Positions 1 through 9,737 of a stretch of 64,000 nucleotides of DNA are shown piece after piece; the first letter of the stretch is position 1, and each line of letters starts with the position of its first letter. The notes below the pieces were generated by a model that was not told the DNA's origin, searched no databases, and was given only the letters and a program-made list of their open reading frames with translations. Origin of the DNA: CAVUPF01 sp963743285. Its GTDB lineage: Bacteria > Actinomycetota > Thermoleophilia > Solirubrobacterales > 70-9. The stretch lies in assembly GCA_963743285.1 (NCBI GenBank), contig CAVUPF010000002.1, positions 248,001-312,000 on the forward strand. Reading direction: 5' to 3'. Position numbers and translations under genes: made by a program.

Positions 1-393
1 GGCGGTCACAAATACGTCGACGCGGTCGGGGCGACGATGATCTTCGGCGTCGTGTTCGGGCTCTCGATCGACTATGCGGTCTTCCTGTTGACCCGGATGA
101 AGGAGCGCTTTGACCGCGACGGCGATCACGCCGCCGCGGTCGATTTCGGTCTCGAGAAAACCGCCCGCGTGATCACCGGCGCCGCCGCGATCATGATGGC
201 TGTCTTCATCGCCTTCGCGGCCGCTCCCATCGCGACGGTCAGCCAGCTCGGAATCGGCCTGACCGTTGCGGTGCTGCTCGACGCCACCGTGGTGCGCATC
301 GTCTTGTTGCCGGCCCTGATGCTCTTGGTCGGCGAGCGGGTCTGGTGGTTGCCGCGATCCTTGGACCGCGTCCTGCCGCACCTCAACGTCTGA
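1..393 (+). CDS. MMPL/RND family lipid transporter, C-terminal part
   Basis: The frame is open from base 1, so the 5' end lies outside the window and about 130 C-terminal residues remain. They hold the GLSIDYAVFLLTRMKE segment, in which a membrane helix leads into a charged loop. After this come the Lys-Thr-Ala-Arg-Val-Ile-Thr stretch and two further hydrophobic helices (VLLDATVVRIVLLPALM), then a short WWLP tail. This is the standard end of the second membrane bundle of MMPL proteins, proton-driven exporters or flippases of lipids in the inner membrane of actinobacteria. It stands 366 bases upstream of six MCE genes on the same strand, so a shared role in lipid traffic is plausible but inferred. 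Confidence 0.9.
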   Translation, partial: GGHKYVDAVGATMIFGVVFGLSIDYAVFLLTRMKERFDRDGDHAAAVDFGLEKTARVITGAAAIMMAVFIAFAAAPIATVSQLGIGLTVAVLLDATVVRIVLLPALMLLVGERVWWLPRSLDRVLPHLNV

Positions 394-759
394 GCTTCGC
401 GCTCTATCTACATCGTGAGTTCGCAGCCAGTTGCCGGCCGTCCGGACAGGTGAATGACTGCCGCTTTCGCGGCTACTTCCTGGCATTCGACGCCGCCGAG
501 ATGGCCGGGTCACGCGGCCGCGGTCACCAATAGGCCCAACCAAGGCCAGACCTCTGTGCGCGGCTCTACTCATCTGCCCGCAGCGCAGGCCAAGCGCCCC
601 CGATGTCACAACTGCTTCCCACGGCTGAAATAGCGCCCCGCCAGCGCGTTGAATTCCAGTTAAGTCCCCGCGTGGCGCCCGCTTGCCCGGGGACGGCTCG
701 GATACGATTCCGACGCCGTTCTTCCGGGTCGGAGGCCGGGGAACCGCAAGCGACGATCC
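394..759. other. Intergenic stretch before the MCE operon, with a hairpin
   Basis: No convincing gene. A perfect 7-base inverted repeat (GTCCCCG at 664-670, CGGGGAC at 688-694) lies 65-95 bases before the first MCE start. A weak -10-like TACGAT stands at 703-708 without a good -35 at normal spacing. The stretch probably holds the end of the MMPL transcript and the MCE promoter, but neither can be placed with confidence. Confidence 0.35.
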
Positions 760-2166
760 GTGGCTGCTAATCCCTTAGGCGAGGAGAAAAGCCCGGCGCC
801 CAGCCGGGGGTTCACTCCCGCTCGTATCGCCGCCATCGCAGCTCTTGCAGTAGTGGTGATCGCGCTCGGCGTCGTGCTATTTGGCGGTGGCGGCGGTTAC
901 CAGTACGACCTGATCTTCCAAAACGCGGGGCAGCTCGTCCCCGAAAACCAGGTTCTGATCGGTGGTTCGACGGTCGGCACTGTCGAAAACATCGAACTGA
1001 CCGAAAACAATCTCGCAAGCGTCCGCGTCTCGGTCAGCCAGCAGCTGCACGAGGGGACCACCGCGGTGATCCGCGCCACCTCGCTATCGGGCGTCGCCAA
1101 CCACTACGTCTCGATCAGCCCCGGACCAAACAGCAATCCCGCGCTGAAAGAAGGCGCCACGCTCGGCCTTGGCTCGACCACCACGCCGGTAGACATCGAC
1201 CAGTTCTTCAACACTTTCCCGCCCTCGGTGCGCCGCGCCCTCGGCGAGTTCATCCAAGGCAACGCCGATATTTATGCCGGGGTCGGCCGCAAGGCAAACC
1301 AGGCCTACAAGTACTTCGGCCCGGCGCTCAACCGCACCGACGCCTTCGTGCACGCGCTGAACGCCGACCAGAGTCTCTTCACCCGCTTCATCGTCAGCTC
1401 CAGCAAGCTCGCCACCGTGGTCTCGGAGCGCGGCAGCCAGCTCTCCAGTGCGGTCTCTCACGCGAGCACCGCCTTCGGCGCGATCGCCAGCCAAAACGTC
1501 GCCCTCGATCAGGCCCTGCAGAGCTTCCCGCCGGTGCTGCGCCAGAGCAATACGACCTTCGTCAACCTTCGCGCCGCCCTCGGTGACCTCGAACCGCTCC
1601 TCAACACCGCCAAGCCCGCGACCAAGAACCTGGCGTCCTTCCTAGCCGAACTCCGTCCGGTCGTCTACGCGGCGCTCCCCGTGTTCAAGAACCTGCGCCT
1701 CACGGTGCGACGGAAGGGCAACGCCAATGACGCTGCGGAACTGCTCGCCACGCTGCCCGACGTCCAGCAGCGCGCCGCCAGCGCCTTCCCTCACGCTGAA
1801 GCTGCGATCACCGCATTCCAGCCCACCCTCAACTTCGCCCGCGCCTACACGCCGGACATCTTCAACGGGTTCGGCAAGCTCGGGGTGGCCTCGGGTTACT
1901 ACGACGGCAACGGCAACTACGTCCGGGTCTCACCGTCTGCCCAGAACCTCTTCAAATACAACGGCGCCAGCCACGAACTGGAACCGATCACACCGGCGCA
2001 GCAGTTCGAAGCCTTCGGCTCCTCGGCCGCAATCCACCGTCGCTGCCCGGGCGGTGCGACCCAGTCCGCTCCCGACAACTCCAACCCCTTCGTCGACCCG
2101 CCTTGGGCGGGCGCGGGCGTCACCCCCTCCGAATGCAAACCGTCCGACGCACCACCGGGGCCATGA
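760..2166 (+). CDS. MCE (MlaD-type) lipid-binding protein, first of six
   Basis: A 468-residue protein from a GTG start. It has one N-terminal membrane helix (about residues 22-42), an MCE/MlaD domain (about 45-130, core IGGSTVGTV), a long predicted alpha-helical region, and a hydrophilic Pro/Ser-rich end with two Cys. MCE proteins form hexameric barrels or needles that guide lipids between membranes, powered elsewhere by a YrbE permease and an ATPase. Neither partner is visible here, so they must lie upstream or elsewhere. The PVDIDQFF motif after the MCE domain recurs in the third gene. The stop overlaps the next start (ATGA), giving translational coupling. Which of mceA-F it corresponds to cannot be told. 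Confidence 0.9.
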   Translation: MAANPLGEEKSPAPSRGFTPARIAAIAALAVVVIALGVVLFGGGGGYQYDLIFQNAGQLVPENQVLIGGSTVGTVENIELTENNLASVRVSVSQQLHEGTTAVIRATSLSGVANHYVSISPGPNSNPALKEGATLGLGSTTTPVDIDQFFNTFPPSVRRALGEFIQGNADIYAGVGRKANQAYKYFGPALNRTDAFVHALNADQSLFTRFIVSSSKLATVVSERGSQLSSAVSHASTAFGAIASQNVALDQALQSFPPVLRQSNTTFVNLRAALGDLEPLLNTAKPATKNLASFLAELRPVVYAALPVFKNLRLTVRRKGNANDAAELLATLPDVQQRAASAFPHAEAAITAFQPTLNFARAYTPDIFNGFGKLGVASGYYDGNGNYVRVSPSAQNLFKYNGASHELEPITPAQQFEAFGSSAAIHRRCPGGATQSAPDNSNPFVDPPWAGAGVTPSECKPSDAPPGP

Positions 2167-3647
2167 AAAAAGGACTGATAGTCATCGCGCTGGTGGTCGC
2201 CGTCGTGGTCGCGATCGTGCTGGTCTCCTCGGGTGAAAGCAACGGCTACCTGGTCCGAGCTTACTTCGACGACGGCTCCTTCATGGTCAGCGGCGAGCAG
2301 GTCCGCATCGCCGGTGCGAACGTCGGCCAAATTCAGTCCGTCGGTGTATCGATGCCGGGCGAAATCGATGCCTACCGCAACGGCAAGCCCGTGGCGATGC
2401 CGGGCAAAGCGATCATCGTCTTGGAAATCGCCAACCCCGGTTTTCAGGACTTCCGCAGCGACGCCAGCTGCATGATCCGCCCGCAGTCGCTGATCGGCGA
2501 GAGGTACGTCGACTGCAACCCGACCCTGCCCCGCGCTCCTGGCTCGCCGCTGCCGCCGTCGTTGAAGCGGATACCCGCCGGCAAGCCAGGCGCCGGCCAG
2601 TACCTGCTGCCGGTGGAGAACAACAGCAGCAGCGTCGAGCCCGATCTGATCAACGATATCCAGACCCTTCCCTACGCTCAGCGCTTCCGCCTCATCCTCA
2701 ACGAACTAGGAGCCGGGCTGGCGGGGCGCGGCAAAGACATCGAAGAAGTCGTCCTGCGCGCCAATCCAGTGCTGCGCGAGGTCGACCAGCTGCTGGGGAT
2801 CCTCAACGGCCAGCGTGACCGGCTCGCCCAGCTGGCAAGTGACTCCGAGACGATCCTGCGGCCGCTCTCCCGCGAGCGTGCCCACGTCGCCGGCTTCCTC
2901 ACCAACGCCGGCGCCGCCGCCCAGGCAAGCTCCGAACGCGGCGCCGCGCTGGAAGCCTCGCTGCAGAAGTTTCCCCGCTTCCTGAGCCAATTCCGCCTCA
3001 CGATGCGCAGCCTCGAGGGTTTTTCCAACGCCGCCACGCCGGTCTTCGCCGACCTCGGCAAGGCGGCTCCCTCGCTGACCGAGGCGACCAAGGAGCTGAC
3101 CCCGTTCTCCGCCGCCTCGACCGTGGCGTTGAAGAGCCTCGGCGCCACCGGCGCGGTCGCCGGCCCGAAGCTTGCCGAAGCCGACCCGGTCGTCCGCAAA
3201 GCGGCCGAACTCGCCATCGCCGGCGTCGGCCCGACCACAAACCTCGCCAAGTTCTTCGTCAACACGAAGGAAACCGGGGGCTGGAACGGGCTGGTCGAAC
3301 TGATCTACAACACGACCGCGACGATCAACGGCTTCGACCAGTACGGCCACTTCGGCCGCACGCTCGTCACCCTCAGCAACTGCCTCGAATACTCGATATC
3401 TGAAGCAAGTGATTGTGACGCCAACTTCACCGGCCAGGACGCCGTATCCTCAGGCGCCGCCAGCAGCTCCGCAGCACTCTACCGTCGCCTTGAGCGTCGC
3501 CTGGAAGGACGGAGCAGCGGGACTGCCAGCGGCGCTCGCGCACCGCGGTCCTCCTCGACGCCTAAGGTCGGCAAGGCGGGTGCGGCCACCTCCTCTGCCA
3601 AGACCGGCGGCACCTCCCCGCTCCTCAACTACCTGCTCGGGCCATGA
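2163..3647 (+). CDS. MCE (MlaD-type) lipid-binding protein, second of six
   Basis: The start was set at ATG 2163, which overlaps the preceding TGA as ATGA and directly precedes the membrane helix (KKGLIVIALVVAVVVAIVL). A start 60 bases upstream would add an unneeded extension. The protein has 494 residues: membrane helix at about 3-20, MCE domain at about 28-125 with core RIAGANVGQI, a long helical region up to about 420, and a low-complexity Ser/Ala/Gly/Arg tail. The insert between the MCE strands is longer than in its sisters and holds two Cys. It overlaps the next gene by ATGA. Its role is to form one subunit of a lipid-transfer assembly with the five other MCE proteins. Confidence 0.9.
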   Translation: MKKGLIVIALVVAVVVAIVLVSSGESNGYLVRAYFDDGSFMVSGEQVRIAGANVGQIQSVGVSMPGEIDAYRNGKPVAMPGKAIIVLEIANPGFQDFRSDASCMIRPQSLIGERYVDCNPTLPRAPGSPLPPSLKRIPAGKPGAGQYLLPVENNSSSVEPDLINDIQTLPYAQRFRLILNELGAGLAGRGKDIEEVVLRANPVLREVDQLLGILNGQRDRLAQLASDSETILRPLSRERAHVAGFLTNAGAAAQASSERGAALEASLQKFPRFLSQFRLTMRSLEGFSNAATPVFADLGKAAPSLTEATKELTPFSAASTVALKSLGATGAVAGPKLAEADPVVRKAAELAIAGVGPTTNLAKFFVNTKETGGWNGLVELIYNTTATINGFDQYGHFGRTLVTLSNCLEYSISEASDCDANFTGQDAVSSGAASSSAALYRRLERRLEGRSSGTASGARAPRSSSTPKVGKAGAATSSAKTGGTSPLLNYLLGP

Positions 3648-5071
3648 GGAAGCGCAGCGGAGTGACGGGAATCGCGAGCAGTCCGGTGCTGATCGGGGCG
3701 GTCACCGTGCTGGTTGTCCTGGTCGCCGTCTTCCTCGCCTACAACGCCAACAACGGGCTGCCGTTCGTCTCCACCTACAACCTCTACGCGGAGGTGCCCA
3801 ACGCCGACGCGCTGGTCAAAGGAAACGATGTCCGCATCGGCGGCCTCCTGGTCGGGCGCGTCCAGTCCGTCGTCCCCGTTGCGCTCGGTGACGGCCGCTT
3901 CGCCGCCAAGCTCTCCCTCAGCCTCGACAAGGAAGTCGAACCGCTGCCGGTCAACTCGACGATGATCATCCGGCCGAAGTCTCCGCTCGGCCTCAAGTAC
4001 CTGCAGATCTCCCCCGGCAACTCCTCCAAGAGTTTCGCCGCGGGCGAAACGATCCCCCTCTCCGCGGCACGACCCGAACCGGTCGACATCGACCAGTTCT
4101 TCGACATGTTCAACACCAAGACTCGCGCCGCGATCCGGGTCAACGAGGCGGGCTTTGGCAACGCGCTGGCGGGCCGCGGCCCGCAGCTAAACGAAGCGTT
4201 CGGTTCACTGCGCGAACTCGTGATCAGCGCCGAGCCGGCGCTGATCACGCTCGTCGCCCCGCAGACCAACTTCGGCGGCTTCTGGCACGCGCTCGAGGAT
4301 CTTTCGGCGACCGTTGCCCCGGTGGCCGATACCCAGGCCAGCCTCTTTGTTGCCCTCGATGAAACCTTTGGCGCCTTCGCCCGCGTCGCTCGACCCTACA
4401 TCCAGGAAACGATCTCCAAGAGCCCCTCGACGCTAGACGCCGCCAACGCCGACCTGCCGGTGCTGCGGCCCTTCCTGCACGACTCCCAGCGCTTCTTCAC
4501 CGCGCTTCAGCCCGGCGCCGCGTCGCTCGCCAAGACCTCGCCGACGATCGCCGCGGCGCTGCATGCCGGTACGCCGGCCCTCAACGCATTTCCTACCTTA
4601 AATGCGCAGCTGGTCCCGACCGCCGAAGCGCTACTCGCCTTCCAAAACGCGCCGGGCGTCTTCAACGGGCTCGACCTGTTGATCGACACCAATCACACTC
4701 TCGGGCCGGCGATCAGCTTCATCGCCCCGGCGCAGAGCACCTGCAACTACCTCACCCTCGCCTTTAAAAACATCGCCAGCGCCACCAGCGGAGGCAATGG
4801 GCTCGGCAACTGGCTCAACTTCATCTCTATGGCACCTCCGGAAGGCCCCAACAGCGAGGGCTCACCCTCCTCCGCGCCAGCCAACGGCCCCAGCGTTGAA
4901 AACCATCTCCACTACAACCCCTACCCGAACACCGCCTCCCCCGGCCAGCCCCATGAGTGCGAAGCGGGCAACGTCCGCTACCAGGCCGGGCAGACCGTGA
5001 TCGGCAATGTCCCGGGCAACCACGGCACCAAGACCTCCGGCCAGCTGAAGGGACAGGGGAAAAGCAAGTGA
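3644..5071 (+). CDS. MCE (MlaD-type) lipid-binding protein, third of six
   Basis: A 475-residue protein from an ATG that overlaps the previous TGA. The membrane helix is at about residues 11-30. The MCE domain (about 36-130) has the core RIGGLLVGRV and ends in the PVDIDQFFDMF motif shared with the first gene. The helical region extends to about 370. The C-terminal ~100 residues are rich in Pro, Gly, Asn and Ser and carry two Cys. The stop overlaps the GTG start of the next gene (GTGA). As in its sisters, the order helix, MCE domain, long alpha-helical stalk is typical of actinobacterial Mce proteins anchored in the cytoplasmic membrane and reaching into the envelope. Confidence 0.9.
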   Translation: MRKRSGVTGIASSPVLIGAVTVLVVLVAVFLAYNANNGLPFVSTYNLYAEVPNADALVKGNDVRIGGLLVGRVQSVVPVALGDGRFAAKLSLSLDKEVEPLPVNSTMIIRPKSPLGLKYLQISPGNSSKSFAAGETIPLSAARPEPVDIDQFFDMFNTKTRAAIRVNEAGFGNALAGRGPQLNEAFGSLRELVISAEPALITLVAPQTNFGGFWHALEDLSATVAPVADTQASLFVALDETFGAFARVARPYIQETISKSPSTLDAANADLPVLRPFLHDSQRFFTALQPGAASLAKTSPTIAAALHAGTPALNAFPTLNAQLVPTAEALLAFQNAPGVFNGLDLLIDTNHTLGPAISFIAPAQSTCNYLTLAFKNIASATSGGNGLGNWLNFISMAPPEGPNSEGSPSSAPANGPSVENHLHYNPYPNTASPGQPHECEAGNVRYQAGQTVIGNVPGNHGTKTSGQLKGQGKSK

Positions 5072-6576
5072 GTCGCCTGCCCGAACGCGACACCAGGCAG
5101 GGCGCCACCAACCGCCGCTTCAGGTGGCGGCCCAGCAACGCGATGATCGCGATCGTCTTCATCATCATCTTCACGCTGGGCCCCTACCTGGCCTTCACCG
5201 GGCACGTTCCCTTCACCAGCTATGGCTATGAGCTGACTGCGACCTTCTCCAACTCGGCCAACATTGCCGTCAAATCCCCGGTTCGGATCGCCGGTGTCGA
5301 AGTCGGCGAAGTGATCTCGACCAGCCGCAACGGCGATGACACCAACGTCACCTTCACCGTCGAGGGCACCGGCCGGCCGGTCCACGACGACGCCTACGCC
5401 GAGATTCGCCCGCGGACCTTCCTCGAAGGCAATTTCTTTATCGAACTCGACCCCGGCAGCCCCAGTGCACCGGAACTGGGCAGCGGAGGGACGATCCCGG
5501 TCAGCCGCACCTCCACCGCGGTGCAACTTGACGAAATCCTCACCGCTCTGCAGTCGCCCGTGCGAGCCAACCTCAGCCACCTGCTGGAGAGCTACGGCGA
5601 AGCGCTCACCCACAAGCCGACGGCGGCCGAAGACGCCACCCAGCTTCCGGAAGTAAAAGGCAAGACCGGGGCCGAAGGCCTAAACGGTGCGTTTCGCTAC
5701 GGCGGCCCGGCCGGTCGCTACAGCGCCCAGGTCGCCAACGCATTCCTCGGCACCCAGGATGGCGATCTCTCGCGGCTGATCGCTGGCGCCGGACGCACCT
5801 TCGGTGCCTTCGCCAACCGCGAAAGCGACCTCAGGGGCCTGATCGACAACTTCGACGTCTTCACCGGCGCCCTCGCCGCCCAATCGGCCAACCTCTCGAG
5901 CACGGTCCACCTCCTGGCCCCGACCCTAAAGACCGCCCACGCTTCGCTGGTCAGCCTCGACCGCGCGCTGCCCCCGCTACGCACCTATGCGATCGAGCTG
6001 ACCCCCGCGGTTGCCGCGCTGCCGGGATTGATCAGCGCCTCAAAACCATGGTTGAGGCAGGCGCGGCCGCTGCTCTCCGCCAATGAGGGCGGCGGTAGCG
6101 CGAGGCTGTTGGAGGAACTGACCCCGGGCTTCGCCGGCGCCGCCCAGGCCGGCAAGGTCAACGCGCTGCCGCAGCTCAACCAGCTCAGCCTCTGCACGAC
6201 CAAGGTGTTGGTGCCGACCGGCAACCAGACCATCGAAGACCGCTTCGGGACCGGCGGGCCAAACTACCGGGAATTCTTCTACGCCCTGAGCAACTTCGCC
6301 GGATCGGGGCAGAACTTCGACGGCAACGGGCCCTACCTGCGGATCCAGGCCGGTGGCGGCGGGCAACTGGTCGCCTCGCCTAACCCAGCGGGCGAAGACA
6401 CAATTTCTAAGACCAACTTCGCTCACTCCATCGCGTCACCGCTCGGGACCCAGCCGCAGCTTGGCGGCCAGCCGCCGCAAAAGCCGGGCGTGCGCTGCGA
6501 ATCCAACCCCGTCCCCGACGTCAACGGGCCGCTGGGGCAGGTCGGTCCTCCTGACCCCGCAGCGACCAGCCCATGA
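5068..6576 (+). CDS. MCE (MlaD-type) lipid-binding protein, fourth of six
   Basis: The chosen start is GTG 5068, overlapping the previous TGA as GTGA. The longer reading from 4957 would run 111 bases into the previous gene. The protein has about 502 residues. A basic stretch (RRFRWRP) is followed by a membrane helix at about residues 26-43, then an MCE domain with core RIAGVEVGEV (about 50-150). The helical region follows, containing an insert rich in Glu, Lys and Gly (about 195-225). A Pro/Gly-rich tail closes it. The motif after the MCE domain is AVQLDEIL, different from the PVDIDQFF of genes one and three, as expected for non-equivalent subunits. It overlaps the next gene by ATGA. Confidence 0.88.
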   Translation: MSRLPERDTRQGATNRRFRWRPSNAMIAIVFIIIFTLGPYLAFTGHVPFTSYGYELTATFSNSANIAVKSPVRIAGVEVGEVISTSRNGDDTNVTFTVEGTGRPVHDDAYAEIRPRTFLEGNFFIELDPGSPSAPELGSGGTIPVSRTSTAVQLDEILTALQSPVRANLSHLLESYGEALTHKPTAAEDATQLPEVKGKTGAEGLNGAFRYGGPAGRYSAQVANAFLGTQDGDLSRLIAGAGRTFGAFANRESDLRGLIDNFDVFTGALAAQSANLSSTVHLLAPTLKTAHASLVSLDRALPPLRTYAIELTPAVAALPGLISASKPWLRQARPLLSANEGGGSARLLEELTPGFAGAAQAGKVNALPQLNQLSLCTTKVLVPTGNQTIEDRFGTGGPNYREFFYALSNFAGSGQNFDGNGPYLRIQAGGGGQLVASPNPAGEDTISKTNFAHSIASPLGTQPQLGGQPPQKPGVRCESNPVPDVNGPLGQVGPPDPAATSP

Positions 6577-7982
6577 GCGAGAACCCCTCCAAGACAAGCC
6601 GCTTCAAGTCCTTCCGCGCTGCGCTTGGCCGCCAGTCCCGCGGACGCGGCAAAGACACGATCGCGATCGTGGTGCTCGCTGCACTCGGGATCGCGATGAT
6701 GCTCGGAATCTTCATCGAGCAGAAGGCCGCGCTGCCCTCCTGGCTCCCCTTCGTCGGTGAAAGCTTCGATCACCTCACCGCAGAATTCACGATCGCGAAG
6801 GCGGTCGTTCCGGGTCAAGGCCAGCCGGTTGACATCGCCGGCATCGAAGTCGGCAAGGTCAGCTCCGTCAATCTAAAAGACGGCCACGCTGTGGTCGGGC
6901 TGGAGATACAGCCCCAGTACATGCAGCTGATCCATCCCAACGCTGGGGTGCTGCTGCGGCCGAAGACAAATCTCGACGACATGGTGGTCGAGATCGAACC
7001 TGGGAGTGGCCAGAGCAAGATCAAAAACGGCGCGGACATCCCTATCTCGCGCACCGAACCCAACGTCGAACTCGAGCAGTTCCTCGACACCCTCGACGGT
7101 GACACCCGCCAGTACCTGCAACTGCTACTCGCCGGCGGCGCCGAAGGGATCGGGGGACACGGGCGCCAGCTCTCAGGCGCCTTCCGCCGCTTCCAGCCCT
7201 TTGCCCACTATCTCGCCCAGCTGAACGGCGCGGTCGCCAGTCGCCACGTAGCGCTCGCCCACGTCATCCACGACTTCTCTCTGCTCACCACCGAACTAGG
7301 CCGCCACGACTCTGAGATCCAGCGCTTCGTGACTTCCTCTGATGCGGCGCTCGGCAACTTCGCAAATCAGCAGGATTCGATCCAGGCCTCGCTGCGCGAA
7401 TTCCCGGCGACGCTGCAGGCGACGCAGGCCGGCCTCGCAAGCTCTGACCGATTCTCTAATGCCGCCCGCCCGGCACTCTACGGTCTGATTCCCCAAGCTC
7501 AGGCGCTGACCCCTGCATTTAAGGCGACCGAGCGCTTCTTCAGGCAGACGACGGCTCCGATCCGCGACCAGATCCGGCCTTTCACCCGGCAGATTCGCCC
7601 GGTCCTGACCCACGCCAACGAAGGCTCCGCCGCGCTGAAGAAGACGGTGAACGGCTTCGGCAACTCGATCGGCGGCCTCAACAGCTTCTTCAACGAGCTC
7701 GCCTACAAGCCGCCGGGCGCAAAGCAGAGCTACCTCTTCTACCTGCCGTGGCTGAACCACGACCTCAACGCCGACTTTAACCTCCAAGATGCCGCCGGTC
7801 CGGTTCAGCGCGCCCTCGTGATGATCTCCTGCAAAGGCGCCAGCCTTGCCGTTGGCTTCGGAAACGTCAAGCCATTCATCAAAACACTTTTAACTACAGC
7901 CCGCGTCCCAAAGATCAACGAACTCCCCGAAATCAAATCCGAACTCACCGGCTTTGAAAGCTGCGGTCCCAAAGCCAAATGA
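6573..7982 (+). CDS. MCE (MlaD-type) lipid-binding protein, fifth of six
   Basis: A 469-residue protein from an ATG overlapping the preceding stop. A basic N-terminus (KTSRFKSFRAALGRQSRGR) is followed by a membrane helix at about residues 28-46. The MCE domain (about 65-155) has core DIAGIEVGKV, followed by the acidic NVELEQFLDTL motif and a long helical region to about 390. The C-terminal domain is shorter and less Pro-rich than in the sister proteins and has two Cys. The stop overlaps the ATG of the sixth gene. It probably forms one ring position of a heteromeric MCE assembly, by analogy with the six non-identical Mce proteins of mycobacterial operons. Confidence 0.9.
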   Translation: MSENPSKTSRFKSFRAALGRQSRGRGKDTIAIVVLAALGIAMMLGIFIEQKAALPSWLPFVGESFDHLTAEFTIAKAVVPGQGQPVDIAGIEVGKVSSVNLKDGHAVVGLEIQPQYMQLIHPNAGVLLRPKTNLDDMVVEIEPGSGQSKIKNGADIPISRTEPNVELEQFLDTLDGDTRQYLQLLLAGGAEGIGGHGRQLSGAFRRFQPFAHYLAQLNGAVASRHVALAHVIHDFSLLTTELGRHDSEIQRFVTSSDAALGNFANQQDSIQASLREFPATLQATQAGLASSDRFSNAARPALYGLIPQAQALTPAFKATERFFRQTTAPIRDQIRPFTRQIRPVLTHANEGSAALKKTVNGFGNSIGGLNSFFNELAYKPPGAKQSYLFYLPWLNHDLNADFNLQDAAGPVQRALVMISCKGASLAVGFGNVKPFIKTLLTTARVPKINELPEIKSELTGFESCGPKAK

Positions 7983-9547
7983 GCAAGCGCGCGCCCAGCA
8001 CAACCCAGCTCCTGGTGATCGCCGGTTTCGCTTTGTCGTGCTTCGGGATCCTGCTCTTCCTCTGGATCACCTTCGGCGGCCCGACGCCGTTCAAGGCAAA
8101 ACCCTACGAAATCAAGGTCCCCTTCTACTCAGCGACCCAGCTCGCCGAACAGTCCGACGTGCGGATCTCCGGCGTCGACGTCGGCAAAGTGCAGAGCATC
8201 GGGTTGGCGCCCGACCGCAAGCAGGCGCTGGCGACGATCTACATCGAAGACCGCTACGCGCCGCTGCCACTCTCGACCAGGGCCATCTTGCGCACCAAGA
8301 CCCTGCTCGGCGAGACCTACGTCGAACTCACGCCCGGCAGCCGCAACGGCCCCAAGCTCCCCGACGGCGGCACCCTCCCAAACGCGAACGTCGAACAATC
8401 GGTCCAGCTTGATGAGATCTTCCGGACCTTCAACCCCAAAACGCGGGCCGCCTTTCAGGACTGGATGCAGGAAGCCGCTGTGGCGATCGGTGGCCGGGGT
8501 GCATCGCTTTCCGATGCGCTCGGCGAATTCGACCCGACCTTCACCGAATTCGACCGGATCTTCCGCGTCCTTGACACTCAGCGTCTCGCGGTCCGGCAGT
8601 TGTTCAGCAACGGCACGGTAGCCCTCGAGGCGCTGCGCGGCCGCCAGGGCGAGCTGGCCAGCCTGATCCGCAACTCCAACTCGGTCTTTCAGACCACAGC
8701 CCAGCGCGATACCGACATCGAAGAACTCTTCCGCGCCTTCCCGACCTTCCTTGACCAGTCGAAGCTCACACTGGCAAGGCTCAGGTCGTTTTCCCTCGAC
8801 GCCGACCCGGTGATTCGCCAGCTCGTCCCCGCCGCCGAACAGCTCTCCCCGACCCTGGTCGCCTTCGGCAAGCTGGCGCCGCAGGCGAAGGGCTTCTTCG
8901 AAGGCCTCACTCCGGTGATCGCCCTCGCCCCCTCCGGCTTCACGGCCTTCCGCAGGCTCTTACGCGACGATTTCCCGCCCCTGCTGCGGGCGCTTGACCC
9001 CTTCCTGCGCAACCTCAACCCGATCCTCACCGGCCTCGGCCTCTATAAGCACGAGATCACCGGAGTGATGGGCAACCTCGCGACGGCAAGTAACGGGGTG
9101 CTGCCGATCGAAAACAAAAAGGGAGAAAAACTTCATTACCTGCGAACGATGGGACCGCTCAACCCCGAATCACTGGCTACCTTCGGTCACCGCCTGACCA
9201 CAAATCGCGCCAGCGCCTACAGCCAGCCGCTCTTCGCACAGGAAGTCGCCAAAGGCCTGCCGAGTTTCGAGACCCGCCAATGCAGCTCAGGGATCACCGC
9301 CTCGCTCAATCCCAATACTCCCAACGAACCTGCCTTCAAGGAACGCACCGTCTGGTCCAGCGAAAAAGAAGCAGCCGAAAAAGCGACAGAATTCTTCAAA
9401 CTCCTCAAGAAATACGCCTTCGCGGAACAGACCAGCACCGCCACGCTCCCAGCCCCAGGCTGTACCCAGCAGTCCCCCTTCAACCCGATCGGCAAGCCGG
9501 GCTCACCCACCACCTACCAGCACACATTCGAACAGCAGGGCAATTAG
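7979..9547 (+). CDS. MCE (MlaD-type) lipid-binding protein, sixth of six
   Basis: A 522-residue protein from an ATG overlapping the previous stop. The membrane helix lies at about residues 11-31. The MCE domain (about 40-140) has core RISGVDVGKV, followed by SVQLDEIF and a long helical region to about 370. The C-terminal ~130 residues are polar, with Lys/Glu-rich helices and two Cys. It ends the run of six coupled genes, and a hairpin follows almost at once. The strict four-base overlaps through the whole run argue for one transcript and balanced production of six subunits. Confidence 0.9.
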   Translation: MSKRAPSTTQLLVIAGFALSCFGILLFLWITFGGPTPFKAKPYEIKVPFYSATQLAEQSDVRISGVDVGKVQSIGLAPDRKQALATIYIEDRYAPLPLSTRAILRTKTLLGETYVELTPGSRNGPKLPDGGTLPNANVEQSVQLDEIFRTFNPKTRAAFQDWMQEAAVAIGGRGASLSDALGEFDPTFTEFDRIFRVLDTQRLAVRQLFSNGTVALEALRGRQGELASLIRNSNSVFQTTAQRDTDIEELFRAFPTFLDQSKLTLARLRSFSLDADPVIRQLVPAAEQLSPTLVAFGKLAPQAKGFFEGLTPVIALAPSGFTAFRRLLRDDFPPLLRALDPFLRNLNPILTGLGLYKHEITGVMGNLATASNGVLPIENKKGEKLHYLRTMGPLNPESLATFGHRLTTNRASAYSQPLFAQEVAKGLPSFETRQCSSGITASLNPNTPNEPAFKERTVWSSEKEAAEKATEFFKLLKKYAFAEQTSTATLPAPGCTQQSPFNPIGKPGSPTTYQHTFEQQGN

Positions 9548-9549
9548 GG

Positions 9550-9581
9550 CCAGGCTGGTAGCTGTCGAGCATCCGGCCTGG
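9550..9581 (+). terminator. Hairpin after the MCE operon
   Basis: CCAGGC (9550-9555) pairs with GCCTGG (9576-9581) across a 20-base loop, starting three bases after the stop of the sixth MCE gene. There is no T-run, so this is only a candidate terminator or 3'-end stabiliser. Confidence 0.3.
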
Positions 9582-9737
9582 GGTGGGTTCATGAAGCCTG
9601 GGTGAACGCGGGATTGGCCGCTGTTGTAGCTGGCCGGAAGCGCGGGAAATGTCACCCTGACACAGACAATGTCTCGAGTTCCGCTCCAAGTATTTCGGGG
9701 CGTGTAAGCGCCGGTTGAATACTGGGCTACCTGCGCC

